From the NCBI RefSeq assembly GCF_019931165.1, contig NZ_JAIOUP010000002.1, positions 1 to 64,000 on the forward strand: a stretch of 64,000 bases of DNA, written 5' to 3'. Each line of letters begins with the position of its first letter. Within the stretch, counting starts at the first letter, position 1. The position numbers were made by a program, and so were the translations under genes. The notes beneath the pieces were generated by a model. The model was not told the DNA's origin, ran no database searches, and saw nothing but the letters and a program-made list of their open reading frames with translations. The stretch is from Schnuerera sp. xch1 (GTDB lineage Bacteria > Bacillota > Clostridia > Tissierellales > Tepidimicrobiaceae). Below, piece after piece: positions 1 through 8,376 of this stretch.

Positions 1-228
<228 letters not shown>

Positions 229-337
229 AATCTTAAGTTTGTCGGCTCTCGCTGACTTTTTTCTTACTCAAAGTACTTCACACTGTTTAGTTTTCTAGGT
301 TCTTTTTCGTCAGCTACTTTTTTTCACCGACTTATAT

Positions 338-366
338 AATATATCATAATTCAACACTGTTGTCAA
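338..366 (-). promoter_or_regulatory. rRNA promoter P2 (proximal)
   Basis: On the minus strand TTGACA (361-366), a 17-nt spacer and TATATT (338-343) give a near-consensus sigma-A promoter reading toward the 16S gene. Transcription would start near 331, giving a leader of about 100 nt. That leader contains the string AAAACTAAACAGTG, which resembles the boxA-type antitermination region of clostridial rRNA leaders. Confidence 0.85.
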
Positions 367-447
367 GGAAATTTTTAAAGTTTTTCTAAAATAATCCTTT
401 AAATAATTAATGTTTCATTTTCTACAGTCTTCCCTGACAGCTATTTT

Positions 448-476
448 AATATACCAGGATTTTGATCATTTGTCAA
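448..476 (-). promoter_or_regulatory. rRNA promoter P1 (distal)
   Basis: TTGACA (471-476), 17-nt spacer, TATATT (448-453) on the minus strand: the same elements and spacing as the proximal promoter 110 bp downstream. Tandem promoters of this kind are usual for rRNA operons in Bacillota. With the leader they account for the gene-free stretch 229-570 apart from the LysR gene's own upstream region. Confidence 0.85.
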
Positions 477-570
477 CAGTTTTTTAGTAAAATTTTTGTT
501 TTCATTTTATCTATATCTCTGATAAAATAGAGTATACAAGTAAAATATTTTAAGAAAGGATTGTTTTTAA

Positions 571-1482
571 TTGGATCTAAGACAACTAGAAACTTTTATT
601 CAAGTATCAAATTTACAAAGCTTTTCTAAAGCTGCAAAAAAATTATATATAACTCAACCTACGGTGACTAACCATATCCAAAATTTAGAAAAAGAATTGG
701 GTACTTTACTAATTAATCGTTCAGGCAAGAACATTTCTTTAACAGATGCAGGAAGTTTATTTTATAAATATGCTATTAATATAGTTAATTCCTGTGAGAT
801 GGCAAGGTTTGATTTAGAAGCCTATAAGGGACGTATCCAAGGTCATCTTCATATCTATTCTAGCTCAGTACCAAGAAAATATATATTGCCTAAAATATTG
901 GATAATTTTCTACAAGAATATCCTGATGTAACCTTTACCTTATCTGATACAGACTCAAAAAGTGTAATTAATAGTATATTAGATGGTGATACTGACTTTG
1001 GTATTGTAGGAGCTAAATACCCCTCAAATAAATTGGATTATATTGAACTTATGATAGATAGATTAGTCACAATTACCCCTAATTCTTCTCATTTTTCAAA
1101 ACCAAATTATTCGTATTTAACTAAAGACGAAATTGTTAAACAAAAGATATTGTTTAGAGAAAAAGGTTCTGGTACTAGAGATCTATTGGTCAGGGAGTTT
1201 GTGAAAAATAAAATTGATATAGACGATTTGAACATAGTAGCTTATATTGAGGATACTGAAGTTATTAAAAAGTTGGTATCTCTAAAAATGGGAATAAGCT
1301 TTATATCTCAAAAAGGTATAACTGACGATATCAAATTAGGCAAATATAAGGCTTATTATATTGATGGGATTGATTTAAGTAGAAAGTTTTATTTTGTATA
1401 TCATAATAAAAGACAACTTTCTCCTTTAAATGAAACTTTTAAATCATTTATATTAAATTATATTAAAAAATATCCATTATAA
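571..1482 (+). CDS. LysR-family transcriptional regulator
   Basis: A 303-residue LysR-type regulator. The N-terminal winged helix-turn-helix lies at about residues 18-37 (ending in the typical QPTVTNHIQNLEKELG), and a periplasmic-binding-like effector domain follows from about residue 90. The start is TTG at 571, preceded by AAAGGA at 556-561. It transcribes away from the rRNA operon and convergently with the DegU-type gene, with a shared hairpin terminator between them. The N-terminal region resembles clostridial LysR proteins annotated as selenium-metabolism associated, but that is memory-based, and no selenium gene lies nearby. The target and inducer cannot be read from the window. Confidence 0.9.
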   Translation: MDLRQLETFIQVSNLQSFSKAAKKLYITQPTVTNHIQNLEKELGTLLINRSGKNISLTDAGSLFYKYAINIVNSCEMARFDLEAYKGRIQGHLHIYSSSVPRKYILPKILDNFLQEYPDVTFTLSDTDSKSVINSILDGDTDFGIVGAKYPSNKLDYIELMIDRLVTITPNSSHFSKPNYSYLTKDEIVKQKILFREKGSGTRDLLVREFVKNKIDIDDLNIVAYIEDTEVIKKLVSLKMGISFISQKGITDDIKLGKYKAYYIDGIDLSRKFYFVYHNKRQLSPLNETFKSFILNYIKKYPL

Positions 1483-1508
1483 TATGATACTTAAAAATCA
1501 TATATTTA

Positions 1509-1538
1509 AAGAAACCAAAGAGATAACCTTGGTTTCTT
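1509..1538. terminator. Bidirectional terminator between LysR gene and degU-like gene
   Basis: A 10-bp perfect stem (AAGAAACCAA / TTGGTTTCTT) with a 10-nt loop lies between two converging genes. The stop codon of the minus-strand gene overlaps its right arm. Confidence 0.8.
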
Positions 1539-2202
1539 ATATTTTCTTAATGTTATTTTTAAATGCAAATATTGCAGCTTGTATTCTATCATTCACTTCA
1601 ATTTTCTTAAATATGCTTGAAACATGATTCTTTACAGTCTTTTCACTAATAAAGAGTTTACTCGCAATATCTTTATTGTTTAATCCTTCAGCTATTAACA
1701 TTAACACCTCGTATTCTCTCTTTGTTAATGATTCAATTTTCTTTACTTCGTCATCTTGTTCGTTATCATCTTTATTCATTCCGTCAACTAACATGGATGC
1801 AATACTTGGTTGTATATAAGTTTTACCTTTTATAACATTTCTTATTGCTTTTATTAAACTGTCAGCATCTGAATCCTTTAATACATATCCATTTGCTCCT
1901 ATTTTCATAGTTTCAAACAAGTATTCTCTATCATCATGAATAGTAAGCATTATAACCTTAGAATTTAATCCTAAATCTTTCATTCTTCTCAAAACATCGA
2001 TACCAGTCATTTGAGGCATATTTATATCCAATAGTATTACATCTGGCTCATCTTGCAAAATTTTATCTAATGCTTCTTCGCCATTTCCAGCTTGGGATAT
2101 AACTTCTATATCTTCTTCTAATTCAAGTAACTGTTTTAATCCTTCCCTCATTAAAATATGATCATCAACTACCATCACAAATATTTTATCTCTATTTCTC
2201 AT
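1537..2202 (-). CDS. DegU/NarL-type response regulator
   Basis: A response regulator of about 221 residues. The receiver domain has the acidic pair near residue 13-14, phospho-acceptor Asp near 59 (VILLDINMP), Thr in MLTIHD and Lys in GYVLK. A LuxR-type helix-turn-helix follows at the C-terminus (LTKREYEVLMLIAEG...ISEKTVKNHVSSIFKK). Two ATGs (2208 and 2202) follow the AGGAGG; the second has better spacing (9 nt against 3) and is chosen. The gene overlaps the 3' end of the histidine kinase gene upstream, as expected for a cognate pair. The regulon is unknown; DegU relatives control exoenzymes, motility or competence. Confidence 0.92.
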   Translation of the reverse strand: MRNRDKIFVMVVDDHILMREGLKQLLELEEDIEVISQAGNGEEALDKILQDEPDVILLDINMPQMTGIDVLRRMKDLGLNSKVIMLTIHDDREYLFETMKIGANGYVLKDSDADSLIKAIRNVIKGKTYIQPSIASMLVDGMNKDDNEQDDEVKKIESLTKREYEVLMLIAEGLNNKDIASKLFISEKTVKNHVSSIFKKIEVNDRIQAAIFAFKNNIKKI

Positions 2203-3370
2203 TCTCATTTCCCTCCTCAGGTAATACTATATAGATAATTATTTTGGTGCCTTTACCTAAAGTAGATTTCACTTTTAGAACTCCTTCTAAAAGTTCCACC
2301 CTTTCCTTCATATTGATTAACCCATAACCCCCAGTATCAATACCTTGTTTTTTGTAAACTTCATTATAATCAAAGCCAATCCCATTGTCAATTATTGATA
2401 TGTTTAGACGTCTAAAAGAAAATTCAATTATAATTTTAACTTCAGTCGCTTGAGAATGTTTGTTTATATTGCTTAAAGCTTCTTGTATTACCCTGAAAAC
2501 AGCTATTTCTATTGTTGAATTTAAAGAAATCACCTTGCCTAACACTTCTAAATCAACATATATTCCAGTATATTCAATAAAATTATGTATATATCGTTCT
2601 AAAGTAGGAATTAAACCTAAATCATCTAAGGACATCGGCCGTAAATCATATATTATCTTTCTTATATCTTTTAATGTAATCTTGACTAAATCTTTTAAAT
2701 TTCGTAACTCTTTTTTAGATTTATCCTTATCAATATCCATTAATTTTTCACATAATTCTGCCTTAATAACTAAACTTGCCATAGATTGAGCTGGTCCATC
2801 ATGTATATCTCTAGCTAATCTTTGTCTTTCTTCTTCTTGTGCTTCAACTATTTTTATACCTAAAGCCTGTCTTTTATTCAAGTGATCTACAGTAAACAAT
2901 ATCTCATCTATATTTCCTCTTAAATATTCTGTGACTACATTTATTGATTTCCAAGCTTTTTCAGCCCTATTGCAAACTTCTATAGCAGATTTCAATCTTA
3001 ACTCCTGGCTTCTACGTTTTGTTATCAGATTTTTTTCCTCTTCTCTTTTTACGAATAATTCAATTCTTGCGGCATTAGCTTTATCATAAGTTTCTTTTAA
3101 ATCATCTTCAGAATATATATGAAAATTCTTATTTACATTTGATAGATAAGCTCTACTTTTTTTATCTTTAATTTCCAACATATCTACTTCTTTTATTGTC
3201 TTTTCAACTTGTTCGTTAATTTCATTAAGTTCATCCCGGGCTATTTTAACATCAGCTCTTGCCTTCTCAACAATATCAATTATTTCATCTTTACTACTTT
3301 CTATAGAAGAAATGGTATTTTGAAATATTTCATTTATCCTTTCAACACGTTGCTTAGTACTTTTTGTCAT
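2192..3370 (-). CDS. DegS-type cytoplasmic sensor histidine kinase
   Basis: A 392-residue kinase with no membrane segment. Residues 1-160 are a long charged, coiled-coil-rich sensor region as in DegS. The HisKA_3 box RDIHDGPAQ places the phosphorylated His at about 190, and the HATPase domain follows (NINKHSQATEV, DNGIGF, GGYGLINMKER). It overlaps the response regulator gene by about 10 nt and lies 15 nt downstream of a CheW-like gene, so the three look like one operon. Soluble DegS-like kinases sense intracellular signals; the ligand is not visible. Confidence 0.92.
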   Translation of the reverse strand: MTKSTKQRVERINEIFQNTISSIESSKDEIIDIVEKARADVKIARDELNEINEQVEKTIKEVDMLEIKDKKSRAYLSNVNKNFHIYSEDDLKETYDKANAARIELFVKREEEKNLITKRRSQELRLKSAIEVCNRAEKAWKSINVVTEYLRGNIDEILFTVDHLNKRQALGIKIVEAQEEERQRLARDIHDGPAQSMASLVIKAELCEKLMDIDKDKSKKELRNLKDLVKITLKDIRKIIYDLRPMSLDDLGLIPTLERYIHNFIEYTGIYVDLEVLGKVISLNSTIEIAVFRVIQEALSNINKHSQATEVKIIIEFSFRRLNISIIDNGIGFDYNEVYKKQGIDTGGYGLINMKERVELLEGVLKVKSTLGKGTKIIIYIVLPEEGNENEK

Positions 3371-3385
3371 TTATCCACCCCATCT

Positions 3386-3844
3386 TTACATTTCCATTTC
3401 TCTTATTTTAGATTTTTCCTTATCCGTTAATACATTATGTAAATTTAATAGGATTAATAACCTTTCCTCATCTATCTTCCCTATAGCAGTTATAAACCTT
3501 TTATCAATTTGTGAAATTACACCTGGTGCAGGTTCTATATTATCATCATTTAATCTAATAGTTTGAGAAGCTTGATCTACAACAAAACCAATTTCTTTAT
3601 CTTCTAAGTTGATTACTATTATTCTTGTTTCTTTTGTTATTTCAGTAGTATTCATATCAAATCTTTTCTTTAAATTAATTATCGGAATTACTCCTCCCCT
3701 ATAGTTGATTATCCCATCAATAAAATCAGGAGTCTTAGGCACATTCGTAGATTCTTTATATGGAATGATTTCCTTTACTTTCATTATATCTATTCCAAAT
3801 TCCTCTTTACCTAAATTGAAAACCACATATTGTTTTTCTGACAT
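3386..3844 (-). CDS. cheW: CheW-like chemotaxis coupling protein
   Basis: A 152-residue single CheW domain. The N-terminus QYVVFNLGKEEFGIDIMKVKEI and the central IINYRGGVIPIINLKKRF are typical. CheW links methyl-accepting receptors to the CheA kinase. No cheA, receptor or other chemotaxis gene lies nearby; instead it is the first gene of a degS-degU type operon. It may be an accessory coupling protein or be co-regulated with motility under DegU. Start ATG has an upstream GAGGCGG ribosome site. Confidence 0.9.
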   Translation of the reverse strand: MSEKQYVVFNLGKEEFGIDIMKVKEIIPYKESTNVPKTPDFIDGIINYRGGVIPIINLKKRFDMNTTEITKETRIIVINLEDKEIGFVVDQASQTIRLNDDNIEPAPGVISQIDKRFITAIGKIDEERLLILLNLHNVLTDKEKSKIREMEM

Positions 3845-4042
3845 ACCAAAACCGCCTCTCTCAATTTTTGTATACTTTATACTATTCTATAAAAGTAAAG
3901 TTTCTCCTTCTTTATTTTTATATTTCTGCAATATTTTCGAAAAAAAGTTAAATATATTTAACTTTTTATAAATTAATATAAGAAAAGCTTCTATTGACAT
4001 ATTTAATAATTGAAGATGTTTCTTTAATATAAGCCATAAAAA

Positions 4043-4080
4043 GACTTTTAGTTTAAAAGGTACCTTTTAAACTAAAAGTC
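4043..4080 (-). terminator. Terminator of the hut operon (perfect palindrome)
   Basis: A 38-nt perfect palindrome without a spacer, followed on the minus strand by TTTTT. It lies 41 nt beyond the hutI stop codon. Confidence 0.85.
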
Positions 4081-4120
4081 CGTTTCTATATAATCTAATA
4101 GAAGTAAGTCAAATATAATT

Positions 4121-5395
4121 CTATAATATTTTACCAGATTTTTCAAATACTATTCTGCCGTTCTTTATAACTTTATCAGTATGATTTATTCCATAATGAT
4201 ATATTATATATTCAAAATTCGGTGCATCAAATATTACTAAATCTGCATTTTTACCACTTTCTATACTTCCTATTCTATCTTCCAATTTCAAAGAAGCAGC
4301 TCCATTAATAGTTGCCCCAGTTATAACCTCTTCAGGAGTCATCTTCATAATGATTGAAGCAAAACTCATAATAAGTTGCATATTTTCTGTAGGACAACTA
4401 CCTGGATTATAATCTGTCGATAATGCAACTGGCACTCCTTCCTTGATCATCTTTTTAGATTCAGCAAATTTATTTGCTTGTAAGTTGAATGATGTTCCAG
4501 GAAGCAAATTAGCTATTACTCCTTTTTCAGCCATCATTTTAATACCTCTATCACTTGCTGCAACTAAATGGTCAGCTGTAACGCACCCTATTTCTGCTGC
4601 CAATTCTGCTCCACCAAGCGGTTCTATTTCATCCGCATGTACTTTGGGAAGCAATCCATATTTTAAACCTGTTTCTAATATTTCTCTTGTTTCTTCTATT
4701 GTAAAAACTCCTTTTTCACAAAAAACATCACAAAACTTAGCTAATTTTCTATTCGCTACCTCCGGTATCATATCATTGATTATTATATCAACAAATTCTC
4801 TTGAATTCTCCTTATATTTTGATGGTATAGCATGAGCTCCTAAAAATGTAGATATCACATCTATGTGATGATCTTTATTTAACTTATTGGCTACTTCTAA
4901 CTGTTTTATTTCAGTATTAAAATCATCTAATCCATATCCACTTTTTGCTTCTACAGTTGTAACTCCAAATTCCAGCATAGTATCTAAACTCCTGCTGGCT
5001 TTTTCATATAACTGCTCAAATTTCGAATTTTTAGTAGCCTCTACAGTACTGTGTATTCCTCCCCCAGCTTCTAATATGTCTAAATATGGAACTCCTTTCA
5101 ACTTCATAGCTAATTCATTCTCCCTTGAACCTCCATGCACAAGATGTGTATGAGAGTCTACTAAACCTGGAGTTACTATTTTACCTTTACCATCTATAAA
5201 AACAGTATTTTCGTGCCTTTTTATATCATCGGGTAATTCTCCTTTTCCTACATAAATTATCTTATCGTTTTTTATTGCAATTATTCCATTCTTTATTAAT
5301 CCTACTTCCTTCATTTCTTCTTTAATTCTAGGTCTATTTGGTCCCTTTAAAGTCAATAAATTATCTATATTTTTAATTACTAAGTCAGCTTTCAT
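4121..5395 (-). CDS. hutI: Imidazolonepropionase
   Basis: A 424-residue amidohydrolase that opens 4-imidazolone-5-propionate to N-formimino-L-glutamate, the third step of histidine degradation. The metal-binding DSHTHLVHGG motif has His at about 82 and 84. Downstream family motifs are VKSGYG-like (VEAKSGYGLD), KVHADEIEPLGG and STDYNPGSCPTENM. Length matches the family. It is the last gene of the hutH-hutU-ftcD-hutI operon, 9 nt after ftcD, with the strong terminator at 4043-4080 downstream. Confidence 0.97.
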   Translation of the reverse strand: MKADLVIKNIDNLLTLKGPNRPRIKEEMKEVGLIKNGIIAIKNDKIIYVGKGELPDDIKRHENTVFIDGKGKIVTPGLVDSHTHLVHGGSRENELAMKLKGVPYLDILEAGGGIHSTVEATKNSKFEQLYEKASRSLDTMLEFGVTTVEAKSGYGLDDFNTEIKQLEVANKLNKDHHIDVISTFLGAHAIPSKYKENSREFVDIIINDMIPEVANRKLAKFCDVFCEKGVFTIEETREILETGLKYGLLPKVHADEIEPLGGAELAAEIGCVTADHLVAASDRGIKMMAEKGVIANLLPGTSFNLQANKFAESKKMIKEGVPVALSTDYNPGSCPTENMQLIMSFASIIMKMTPEEVITGATINGAASLKLEDRIGSIESGKNADLVIFDAPNFEYIIYHYGINHTDKVIKNGRIVFEKSGKIL

Positions 5396-5404
5396 ATCAT
5401 CACC

Positions 5405-6301
5405 TTATTCAAACATTCTTTTTTCAAGTATCTGATCGGAACTAAATTCTTCTAATCTCAAGTAATAATCAGCTACATCTATTAATGCTTGCATAGGAAC
5501 TAATCCAATGATTTCACTCCCTATAACATTTACCCCATATCGTCTTGCCTCTCTTTCTATAGTATCGAATACTCTAAATAGAGAAGTTTTCGTATAGTCT
5601 ACCATATTCATGGATACTTGAACAATATCTCTTTCAGTTATTTCTAATCCTAATGCCTTACAATACGTAAATCCGCCAGTTTTAGCTCTTACCACTTTGG
5701 CTATTTTCTTGGCAATTTTTATATTATTTGTATCTAAATTAACATTGAATGCTACCAATGGTGCTCTGGCTCCTACTGCTGTTACTCCTGCTTTTATATT
5801 TAATTCTATAGGCCCAAAATCTGGTGTCCATTCTTTTTGTTTTATTTTTTCTTTCATTCCTTCATATTGCCCTCTTCTAACATCAGCTAGATTTTCTCTT
5901 AAGACTGATGTTGCAGATTTCTCATATAAAAATACTGGAATATTTAATTGTTCACCTATTCTTTTAGCTAAACTTTTAGAGTAATTTATACATTCTTCTA
6001 CAGTTACATCTGATATTGGTACTAGAGGTATAACATCCGTTGCTCCCATTCTCGGATGTTCACCAGTATGCTTTGACATATCTATCAACTCAGAAGCAAC
6101 CTTGGCAGCATTAAACGCTGCCTCTATTACCTTTTCTGGTTCTCCAACAAAGGTCACTACTGAACGATTATGGTCCTTATCCATAGAATAATCCAACAAT
6201 TTTACTTCATCTACTTTTCTTATTTCATCTACAATTTTTTCTACTACTTCTTTATTTCTTCCCTCACTAAAATTAGGTATACATTCAATTAATCTAGCCA
6301 T
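5405..6301 (-). CDS. ftcD: Glutamate formimidoyltransferase
   Basis: A 298-residue protein beginning MARLIECIPNFSEGRN, the signature of the formiminotransferase domain. Other landmarks are SVVTFVGEP, KHTGEHPRMGATDVIPLVPI (with active-site His) and GVTAVGARAPLVAFNVNL. It moves the formimino group from formiminoglutamate to tetrahydrofolate. Only the transferase domain is present; the cyclodeaminase half of the animal enzyme is absent and no fchA gene lies in the window. This route ends in glutamate plus a one-carbon unit, as in Clostridium-type histidine fermenters. Confidence 0.96.
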   Translation of the reverse strand: MARLIECIPNFSEGRNKEVVEKIVDEIRKVDEVKLLDYSMDKDHNRSVVTFVGEPEKVIEAAFNAAKVASELIDMSKHTGEHPRMGATDVIPLVPISDVTVEECINYSKSLAKRIGEQLNIPVFLYEKSATSVLRENLADVRRGQYEGMKEKIKQKEWTPDFGPIELNIKAGVTAVGARAPLVAFNVNLDTNNIKIAKKIAKVVRAKTGGFTYCKALGLEITERDIVQVSMNMVDYTKTSLFRVFDTIEREARRYGVNVIGSEIIGLVPMQALIDVADYYLRLEEFSSDQILEKRMFE

Positions 6302-6314
6302 TCGAATCCCCTTT

Positions 6315-8363
6315 CTATTTTTCTACATCTTCTTCGTATCTTTGATCAACCAATTTCTTAATTAAACCTTCATCAGGTATATATGGAATAGTAATATGGT
6401 CTGTATCTTTAAATTTCTTGTTATATTCAATAGACGTTTCTATTGAATTTTCATTTCTTGCCCAAGAACGTCTTGCTACTCCTACCATTACATCCCAAGG
6501 CATTGCTGTTCTTATAATGTTGTCCACTCTTTCGCTACCATCTAATGCTAAACCAAACCCACCATTTATGGCTTTTCCTATTCCTACTCCACCACCATTA
6601 TGAAGAGATACTAAACTCATTCCTCTTGCTGCATTTCCAGCAAAACAGTGAGTTGCCATATCAGCCATAATATTACTACCATCACTTATATTTGCCGTTT
6701 CTCTAAATGGTGAATCTGTTCCTCCTGTATCATGATGATCTCTTCCTATCATTACAGGTCCTATTTCTCCATTTCTTACCATTTCATTAAACTTCAACGC
6801 TATATTCATTCTTCCTAATGCATCTTGATAGAGTATTCTTGCCTGAGTTCCTACTACCAATTTGTTTTTATCCGCATCTCTTATCCATACCCAATTATCT
6901 CTATCTTGGAATCTCCTGTTTGGATCTATACAGTCCATAGCAGCTTTATCTGTCTTCATTAAATCTTCATGTTTGCCACTTAAACATACCCATCTAAATG
7001 GTCCATATCCATAATCAAATAACATTGGTCCCATTATATCTTCTACATAGGATGGGAATATAAATCCTTCACTTTCATCTTTTCCATTCCTTGCTATATC
7101 CTTAGCTCCTGCATCATATACTGCTTTCATAAAACTATTGCCATAATCGAAGAAATATGTTCCTCTATTTACTAGTTCTTTTATTAACTCAAAGTGATGC
7201 ACTAACGATCTGTCTACTAATTCTTTAAACTTTTTCTTATCCGTTTTTAACAATTCTGTTCTCTGTTCAAATGTAAGGCCTTGTGGGCAGTATCCTCCAT
7301 CATATGGTACATGACAGGAGGTTTGATCTGATAATAATTCTATATGTTTGTCATTTTCTACCGCATATTCTAACAGATCTACTATATTGCCATGATATGC
7401 TATAGCTATTGGTTCCTCTTTTTCTTGATATTCTTTTGCTTTGTTAAATACTTCTTCTATATCTTCTATTACTGTATCTATCCAACCTTGTTCTAATCTT
7501 GTTTGTATTCTTGATGAATCTACTTCGGCAATAATTCCTACTCCTCTAGCAATTTTTACTGCCTTTCCTTGAGCTCCACTCATCCCTCCTAGTCCAGAGC
7601 TAACAAATATATGTCCCCTTAAATCTTGATCTCCCTTTATTCCTAATTTGATTCTTCCTGCATTTAATATAGTATTATATGTTCCATGTACTATTCCTTG
7701 TGGTCCAATATACATCCATCCACCAGCTGTCATCTGTCCATAGTTTGCTACTCCCATTGCTTGAGCTTTAATCCAATGTTCTTGATTATCAAACATTCCG
7801 ACCATTAACGCATTTGTTATTATTACTCTTGGACTATTAGGTGTTGACTTAAATAGTCCTAACGGATGTCCAGATGCTACTACAAGTGTTTGTTCTTCTG
7901 TTAACTCTTCAAGATATTTTTTTAATAACCTATACTGCATCCAATTTTGACATACCTGCCCTGTTTCTCCATAGGTAACTAGTTCATAGGGATATAAGGC
8001 TACATCGAAGTCTAAATTATTATCTATCATCACCTGAAAGGCTTTTCCTTCTATACAATTTCCTTTGTATTCGTCAATTGATTTCCCTTTTATTCTTCCT
8101 TCTGGTCTAAATCTGTAGCCATATATCCTTCCTCTTGTAAGTAGTTCTTCTAGAAATTCTGGTGCTAATTTTTCATGCCATTCCTCTGGGATATATCTAA
8201 GCGCATTCTTCAGTGCAACTTCTGTCTCTTTCTTTGATAGATTGAACTCCCTTTTTGGAGCACGTCTTATTCCTTTCTCAAACTTTGGCATAGATGGTAA
8301 TTCAGGAAATATTTCTGCTAGTTTTACTCGCATAGCATTAGAAACTTCAATGTTTTTAACCAT
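6315..8363 (-). CDS. hutU: Urocanate hydratase (long form)
   Basis: A 682-residue urocanase converting urocanate to imidazolonepropionate with tightly bound NAD+. Family landmarks include GQVCQNWMQYRLLKKYLEE, VGMFDNQEHWIKAQAMGVANYGQMTAGG, SSGLGGMSGAQGKA and IGRDHHDTGGTDSPFRETANISDGSN. It is about 120-130 residues longer than the classical ~555-residue enzyme; the extra length includes the N-terminal ~90 residues. I recall similar long forms from anaerobes such as Fusobacterium and Porphyromonas. Start ATG follows AAAGGAGGAG. It lies between hutH and ftcD with gaps of 13 nt. Confidence 0.96.
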   Translation of the reverse strand: MVKNIEVSNAMRVKLAEIFPELPSMPKFEKGIRRAPKREFNLSKKETEVALKNALRYIPEEWHEKLAPEFLEELLTRGRIYGYRFRPEGRIKGKSIDEYKGNCIEGKAFQVMIDNNLDFDVALYPYELVTYGETGQVCQNWMQYRLLKKYLEELTEEQTLVVASGHPLGLFKSTPNSPRVIITNALMVGMFDNQEHWIKAQAMGVANYGQMTAGGWMYIGPQGIVHGTYNTILNAGRIKLGIKGDQDLRGHIFVSSGLGGMSGAQGKAVKIARGVGIIAEVDSSRIQTRLEQGWIDTVIEDIEEVFNKAKEYQEKEEPIAIAYHGNIVDLLEYAVENDKHIELLSDQTSCHVPYDGGYCPQGLTFEQRTELLKTDKKKFKELVDRSLVHHFELIKELVNRGTYFFDYGNSFMKAVYDAGAKDIARNGKDESEGFIFPSYVEDIMGPMLFDYGYGPFRWVCLSGKHEDLMKTDKAAMDCIDPNRRFQDRDNWVWIRDADKNKLVVGTQARILYQDALGRMNIALKFNEMVRNGEIGPVMIGRDHHDTGGTDSPFRETANISDGSNIMADMATHCFAGNAARGMSLVSLHNGGGVGIGKAINGGFGLALDGSERVDNIIRTAMPWDVMVGVARRSWARNENSIETSIEYNKKFKDTDHITIPYIPDEGLIKKLVDQRYEEDVEK

Positions 8364-8376
8364 AAAATCTCCTCCT

